Below are positions 58,052 to 64,000 of a stretch of DNA of 64,000 nt, in pieces. Origin of the DNA: Prostheceraeus crozeri (Eukaryota > Platyhelminthes > Polycladida > Euryleptidae); NCBI GenBank assembly GCA_907163375.1, contig CAJQUW010007273.1:301001-365000 (forward strand). The letters are read 5' to 3'. The number at the start of each line of letters is the position of its first letter. Position 1 is the stretch's first letter. A model generated the notes under the pieces. The model made no database searches and was not told where the DNA came from. It saw only the letters and a list, made by a program, of their open reading frames with translations. The position numbers and the translations under genes are program-made.

Positions 58052-59310
58052 TTGTTTTTGATAATTGTCATTGTTTTCCTTGAATCGTTGTTTGTCACTG
58101 TCAGCGCATATGAACTCACTATGTTTATTCATTGGCTATAGCTGCGCAAAAATAGCTGCATGTAGTCTATACTGATATGACTACCAGTAGAAAATAATTA
58201 CCGCCATGAAAATGAATGAATAATCCTTTAATGATATTCTAGCGACAACAATTAACTTGCGTGACGGAATTCGACTGTGATCCATGTTTTTTCAAATTGC
58301 TACAAATCTCAGAAATTGCAAACGTTTAAAAATTCACGGAAGGTAGTGAAACACATGCTTCTCTTACAATCAGTAAGTCAGTTGCATGTGAATAACTCCC
58401 TTCAAAAAGTGCTCTGAAAAAGGCAAAATGCATGAAAGTCGCATAACAAAGTACAAGGAGGTGCAAAAGAAGTCTGATGACACGAAGTGCAGCAAAAGGG
58501 TAGCAGAAATGCTCGTAAGCGGGGGAAAAGTTGGAAATATAAAAGTAAAGCAGAAAGTTACATTCAATTTCAGTTCTTTAAGCTAGCTTCAAAGCCGATG
58601 CTTGTCGCTCAGTGCATGAAAGGGTGAAAATTTTGGATTTGCGGTCAATGCCACAAATGACTCTGTTGAAAATGACTCAGTAGTCCAAAGTTTTGACAAA
58701 AAGAACAGCTTAGACGACAGAATCTCAAAGGAAACTAACATTTCTGATACAAAATAAATGCGCAATGAAATATCTATGGTTTTAATTAACGAGATTGATC
58801 ACGGCAGGACACACTGGTTAAAAATATATTGCGGATATGCACAAAAGTCAAAGCCATCAAAAATTACAGGTTTAAGTAAATTAAAATAGAGGTACGGCAA
58901 AGTGAGAGCTTTATATAAATCAGTCAAGTAACTCCAAAAACACTCAGTGGAAAATAGGCATGAAGGAAAGGTTTCCATTCAAAATAATGATGCCCGACTA
59001 AGTACATTGGAAAAATAAGATCTGACTTCTAAAAGAGAAGTAGCGCCATGTTGCTTAGCCCAGTGATATGTGACTACATTTTGCAATTAGCAAAGAAAGA
59101 GAATAAATTGCAGATATTTGCAGCAATGGAAGCTGGAAGGTGTACTATTTTCATGTTTCAGGTACGTAATGAGATTCATGGTCATTAAATTTGAAATCAA
59201 TACTGCTTTTCATGCTTTTAAAATAGTTATCGTGATATGTGACAGAGGTATGTAACTGATGTCCTCTGAATATTTCTGATGGCAAATTTTCTAGGAAGGA
59301 ATGCGAGTAT
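58052..59310. other. No gene recognised
   Basis: AT-rich. The first 150 bp may be the end of the Penelope-like element. No other motif seen. Confidence 0.5.
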
Positions 59311-59915
59311 TCCAGTCACCAGAACGAGTTTCTGCAGCGAACGAGGCTGAAAATGAGATTTCCACAGAATGATGTGCACCCTATGGCTAGTGCGAATCTG
59401 AGGGTCTGTCGAGCTCTACCTGATTCACTTCTGTCAGACCGGATCAAAGAAAGCACATGTAAATGCAATTGGAAACATATGGAAATTCTCGGTAATAGTG
59501 ACATTTTCTATGCTTCTCTGAAGCATACTTGGAAGTACTTATTCTAAAGCCAAAATTTTGTTGGCATGGAATGTGTTTTTTAGGTCTTTTTCTATCATTC
59601 GCGCTATTATCATGTAATAATGTGTAAGTTGAAATTTATTCAAAATGTTGATTTTGACGATTGTGGGCTATTTGCTAAATCTAAAGGTGCTACTTGAAGT
59701 ACATGAAGTACATGGTTGAATGACCTGAAGGCAATCCATGCCAAAATAAATGTTAGACTAAGTACATGTATTTTTCACCTAATGCGAGAAAAAACGACAA
59801 GAGAACTTGACAAACGCACATATTCGTAGTATCCATAAGGTGCACATCATTCCTTGAAAGTCCTATCTTCGACTTCGTTTCCCTCAGAAACTCCTGTAGG
59901 TGGTTAGCCTGCGGC
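59311..59915. mobile_element. Foldback MITE family delta, two-armed copy 2
   Basis: The left arm 59311-59560 and right arm about 59800-59915 are inverted relatives of each other and of the delta arms at 9749-10473. Shared words: CAGAACGAGTTTCTGCAG, ACAGAATGATGTGCACC and, on the right, GGTGCACATCATTCC. The right arm is shorter and more decayed. It is about 605 bp with no coding capacity. Confidence 0.7.
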
Positions 59916-61814
59916 CGGTCTACAAGTTCCTTTCAATTCTGTATTAATTGGAAAACAATTCATTATTGTTGCCATAAAAGGCAAGTTGATTTGAGTTCAT
60001 AAGCCACATTTGATGGTTAAGTTTTGACTTGATAAATATCAAGACTTATGTGAGACGAGAACAAATATTGAGTAAGACAATATAATTCTGCGAATCTGTC
60101 GAGAATAAATCAATATGGCTGACAGATTTCCTGGACTTATGTTCCGTCCAACTTATCGGATTCGATATAACGGCGGCAAAAAGATGATGAAGATGAAAGT
60201 GTTCTTAGAAACGGATGAAATGGGTTGAAGTAGCGGAGTTCTGTGGGCCTACTAGATGAGAACGACGATTATGTGTAGAAATCACCACGGCGCGTGCTGC
60301 GCATGCTGCAAACTAAACCGGCGAAAGTTGTAAAGTGCAACGATTTGCCTTTTTCTTACAAACAGATCGCTTCATGTAAAAGATAAACGCAGGTGGCCCA
60401 ATTGTTGAATTTCGAAAGCTTTGTCTCTTTAATATGGTGCCTATTCTTTCACTGTCATGTCTTTTTCTACAATATATTTTATCAAAACTATCTCAAGTCT
60501 TAGAGATTTATGTAATGAGAAATATAGCAATGTGAATTGCAAAGTGCTATAAAGCAAACATTTTCAATCACATATTAGGATGAAGACAAAAATTTCGTTT
60601 TGCGATGAGGTTTAAGAGTGTAGAAACCACAGCTAGGCCTACTGACTGAATTGTAGAGAAGACTAATAAAACAAATAAAAGTTAGTGCCCTTGACATTCA
60701 TGCGCACTTAAAACAAGAGCAGATGGGAAGGAGGATCAAAATTTAAACTTCGCTTGTCTTATATTATGCCGTCCAATATTTGCAACAACCGCTGTGAAAA
60801 CTGGTTGTATTCTATAAAGTAGGCACAGTATTATTCAACGATCATGAGAGATATTAACCTCTCATATAAAAACATATAAAAGATATAGATATACTGTCAT
60901 GAGAGATTAGCGCTTTCATGTCTCTATTATATTTTTAACCTCTTGAGGACGGAAGGAAGGAAGATCAAAATTTAAACTTAACTAACTACCTTGTGCGAAA
61001 CCGTCCTTATGTACATCCACAGTTTCGCAGAAGGCCTACAGCCACACTTTTCGGCTTGATTCTTCAAAAACATATATAGAAAACATAATACACTTCATAA
61101 CTTCATAACTTCATGGTCTGATTTGTGCCAACACGGATTAATGACAACAATTAATGGTTGATAGTGAATTCTGCAATAATAGCAATTCAATAAACTCGAA
61201 ATGTTTGATGAAAAAAACCGATAATACCAGAGAGGAATGACAGTTCAATTCTACATTTATCGTCTAAAAAAATTCAGATATTGAAGTGGATCCATATTCT
61301 TAAGTATGAAATTTAAATAAATATTTTATCAAGCAGATCATAATATGAACGCTTTAGTGTTAATTCAAATGTTTTAATCCTTCAGCTATTCACACAGCAA
61401 AATGCAAAATTCCTTGAACTGCTCGATCAGCTTTTCGAACTGTATAATTGTGCATCCACAAGCGTTGTGAAGTCGAAAGTAGTTTGAAAGTAGTATCTCA
61501 TAAAAATACACATTTTCAACAAAAAAAAGATAAGAGGGTTAAATTTGCGCAGCCGTCCGAAGGAGATTCTAAGTCTCAAATATCGATTGTGTTGCTAGGC
61601 AAGTTGCACAGATCATGACGATGAAGCTTCATGATAATACACATTACTCAGGTCTTTATCTTTTTTCTAATATCAACAAAACAACAATAGAATTTTCACC
61701 CTTCGTTTTCCATTAGGCTACACAATCATGTACGTTACATGTGAACAAAATATAGAGATAGCAATCACGCTTGTAGGCTAGTTTTAGACAAAATCTTATA
61801 TTATGTAAATATAT
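59916..61814. other. No gene recognised; short direct repeats
   Basis: AT-rich. GATCAAAATTTAAACTT recurs at about 60734 and 60963 within two direct repeats of about 50 bp (60723-60773, 60952-61006), each preceded by a GGAAGGA run and followed by CCGTCC. Confidence 0.5.
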
Positions 61815-62115
61815 AAAGGAAAAAGAGAATAATCAAGTGGAAAGGAAAGAATGCACAGAATAGAAAAGTATGAAGTCGGCGGAAAAGAAGAAAACAAAAA
61901 TGAAGAACAGTATTAAATGATGAGTGGGAAAATAAGAGGGAAAGCAGATCTAGAGACAAAGGAGAGGAATAAAGCGACGAATAGTGGTCGACAGAAAGAA
62001 TAAGAAGAAGCAGAATTAGTGAAGAGAATAAATAAAAAAGGAAAAACAGCAGTAATATCAGCAGATGAGAAAGAGAACGGAAAAAGAAGAAGAAATGATG
62101 GGATAAAGAAGAGCC
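61815..62115 (+). repeat. Purine-rich tract
   Basis: About 300 bp strongly biased to A and G on the plus strand (many GAAAGAA, GAAGAAG and GAGAATAA words). It lacks a regular repeat unit, so it is low-complexity rather than a microsatellite. The open frame 62019-62231 starts inside it and is likely an artefact of composition. Confidence 0.75.
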
Positions 62116-64000
62116 ACCTCTATGTAATTAACATTCTCAAAACATCCAATTTCGACTCGAGCCAGATGCGCACATCATGTCTCTGCTTTTCACGTCGTAT
62201 TGTTTCAAATTGTCTCGTTATCGCAATATAACGTAAACTTGGTTCGAAGTTTCAATGTTGACGGCTTGCCTGACAAGGTCGGAGATTGTTATGACCTGCT
62301 TATCATCGGTATGAAAGTTTTCAACGGTTGTTCACGCTGATAGCGTCTAGAATTTATCTCATTTAAGAACCGCAAACGAACTGTCTTTTGGCGCGGGGAC
62401 AGATGGGAAAGAAGATAAACAGTGTGCAGGAGAATCAACCAAGTGATGAAAAGAACGAAATTCCAACGGTAAAAGATGCATGGAAAATTGAAAAAGTTCG
62501 AAATTTCAGAGAATTAAACATGAGAGACAACATTGATAGGAGGATTCCAACAAATTGAAAGAAAACACAGATGAAAGGTGAAAGCAGGCACTTTTTATCA
62601 AATGCTATGAGCGACAGATAATATGTTTTAACCATAGGAGGATCCCAAACTAAAGCAAGTTGTAAGCAATTGAATAAATAACACAATCTATTCTAGTTTA
62701 TTAAATTTAGTTCAAGTTTGTCCCCCATTTAGCGATGGGCACATTACAGGGAAATGTTAAAAGAAAATACAAAATACAAGAAATTATAAAAGCTATGTGT
62801 TCTGCCTACTGGCAGCATAGCTAATAAAGAATAATTAAATCGTTCATGCAAACTGTGGGAGAATTCGGTAATTTCTTGTATTAAGGGAGTTGTTTCTGAC
62901 AAAAAGACAACGAAGGGGATCGATGATTCGGAGGTGACATAAAATGACAGATTCATTTTCGTTTCAAGAGATGTAGATCGAGTATAAACAGATTTTATCG
63001 CAGATGGTGACTAATAGCAGTTTCCTTTTTGAACTATTTTACTACGATTTCTGCAGAGAAATAGTAACATGAACATAATTGTTATCAAACCAAAATCGTA
63101 AGATAGAATATTTATTGAATATTGAATTCGAATTGAATATTGGAGTTTTCAATTAGTATTCAATTTTAGAGGAGTCTCAATATATTTTTATATGCCGACT
63201 ACTCGAAGGCATTCAAATGAATGTAGCAAAATAGCCTTTTTAGTTATTGGATAATTGTCGATTCGCGAGATATTTTTTCAAATACGAAATTGATTTACAA
63301 ATATCAGCAGAGATATACTATTTCTAGGCACTACGTAAGAATTACTGGAGACCCAACAGCAATGTTTCATGAGCTCCTCTCGTCTCCGAACATTTATGTT
63401 CAGATATTTAATGCAATTATTTGCCGTCTCAGTGTATTTAGTATAGTAGAAGCAGTGCTTTATTTGATAATGAATGAAAATCAAAATTAACAATTGCGTT
63501 GGTTCTCATGCAAAGACAAAATGCATCACAAAAGGAAAAAAGTTTTATCGAGCAATAGTGTGGGAAAAATAACTGTAAAACTTAAAGTTGTGGATAAGGA
63601 ACCGCGCATGAATTTGAATAAAATATGATGAGGATTTTCACAGGATTCTTGAGTATACGATAACTAAGCAAATACAACGTTTGGCGATGTTTTCAGCCGA
63701 GCAGTTGCACTAGGCTGAGACTTGATTCCAGACTTGATATCACGCCTACAATTCACGCCATCAGCTAGAACCCAAATTCCGATTTTTCATTGCTTCAAAT
63801 CATTTGTCCAGATGTTCTTTGTTTTTAGTATTTCAGTTCTAAGCTTCTGCTTGATGGCATTATACTTCGTGGAAGGGACAGAAATCAGCAACATTTTATG
63901 AAAGGAATATTTTTGTTTATTTTATGTGGAATGCTTGATTCGCTCACTAGCTCATGAAAAAACATTAGATTTTGAAGTCAACTTCAAAAGAGACCAGTGT
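62116..64000. other. No gene recognised
   Basis: AT-rich sequence to the window end. An irregular palindrome built from TTGAATATTGAATTCGAATT words lies near 63113-63160. Open frames are short and unrecognised. Confidence 0.5.

Noticed and set aside
1-64000. CRISPR arrays, bacterial operons or prophage
   Set aside because: No regularly spaced repeats with unique spacers and no bacterial gene organisation; the tandem array at 45141 has no spacers.

Overview
The window is about 64 kb of AT-rich eukaryotic DNA, almost certainly from an animal and probably an invertebrate. The evidence is the mix of mobile elements: BEL/Pao and Gypsy LTR retrotransposons, CR1/L2/Jockey-type LINEs, a Penelope-like element with a GIY-YIG nuclease, IS630-Tc1-mariner, pogo and hAT DNA transposons, tRNA-derived SINEs and many MITEs. 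A captured C2H2 zinc-finger piece also has animal-type linkers. I cannot name the lineage. I recognise no host protein-coding gene; the remaining open frames are short (about 60-130 codons), unconserved by eye, and I do not annotate them.

Layout. 1-2171 is the 3' end of a BEL/Pao element (integrase, polypurine tract, 3' LTR). 2844-11675 is a dense MITE/DNA-transposon region. It holds a MITE copy (2901-3400), a pogo-like element (5342-6077) and a three-level nest at 6845-10709. In the nest, a ~340 bp MITE (called alpha here) contains a ~500 bp MITE (beta), which in turn contains an IS630-like transposon, a gamma MITE and a foldback delta element. Alignment with uninterrupted copies elsewhere in the window gives empty-site evidence for most of these insertions. 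11.7-20.9 kb and 37.8-43.4 kb are AT-rich deserts with nothing recognised. 20.9-36.4 kb carries a SINE, more gamma, alpha, delta and epsilon MITEs, a hAT inserted in an alpha copy with an 8-bp target duplication, and two LINE 3' ends. 36.4-37.6 kb is a more GC-rich island that I read as a decayed LINE endonuclease region.

43.4-47.4 kb has tRNA-like SINE units, a 30-bp minisatellite and a long inverted repeat. 49.75-54.41 kb is a complete but dead Gypsy element on the minus strand, with near-identical 191-bp LTRs and a perfect 5-bp target duplication. Its reverse transcriptase is split by about 500 bp holding a zinc-finger fragment and an inverted copy of the element's own 3' end. 54.4-56.8 kb is a LINE with a long intact reverse transcriptase frame. 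57.5-58.05 kb holds two head-to-head GIY-YIG fragments of a Penelope-like element. 58-64 kb has one more foldback MITE and a purine-rich tract.

The genes do not form a pathway. The window is best read as a layered record of transposition in which defective copies, nested insertions and long-arm palindromic MITEs dominate. Family names alpha to epsilon are labels for this report only. Repeat boundaries were found by eye and may be off by several bases unless a target duplication is stated.
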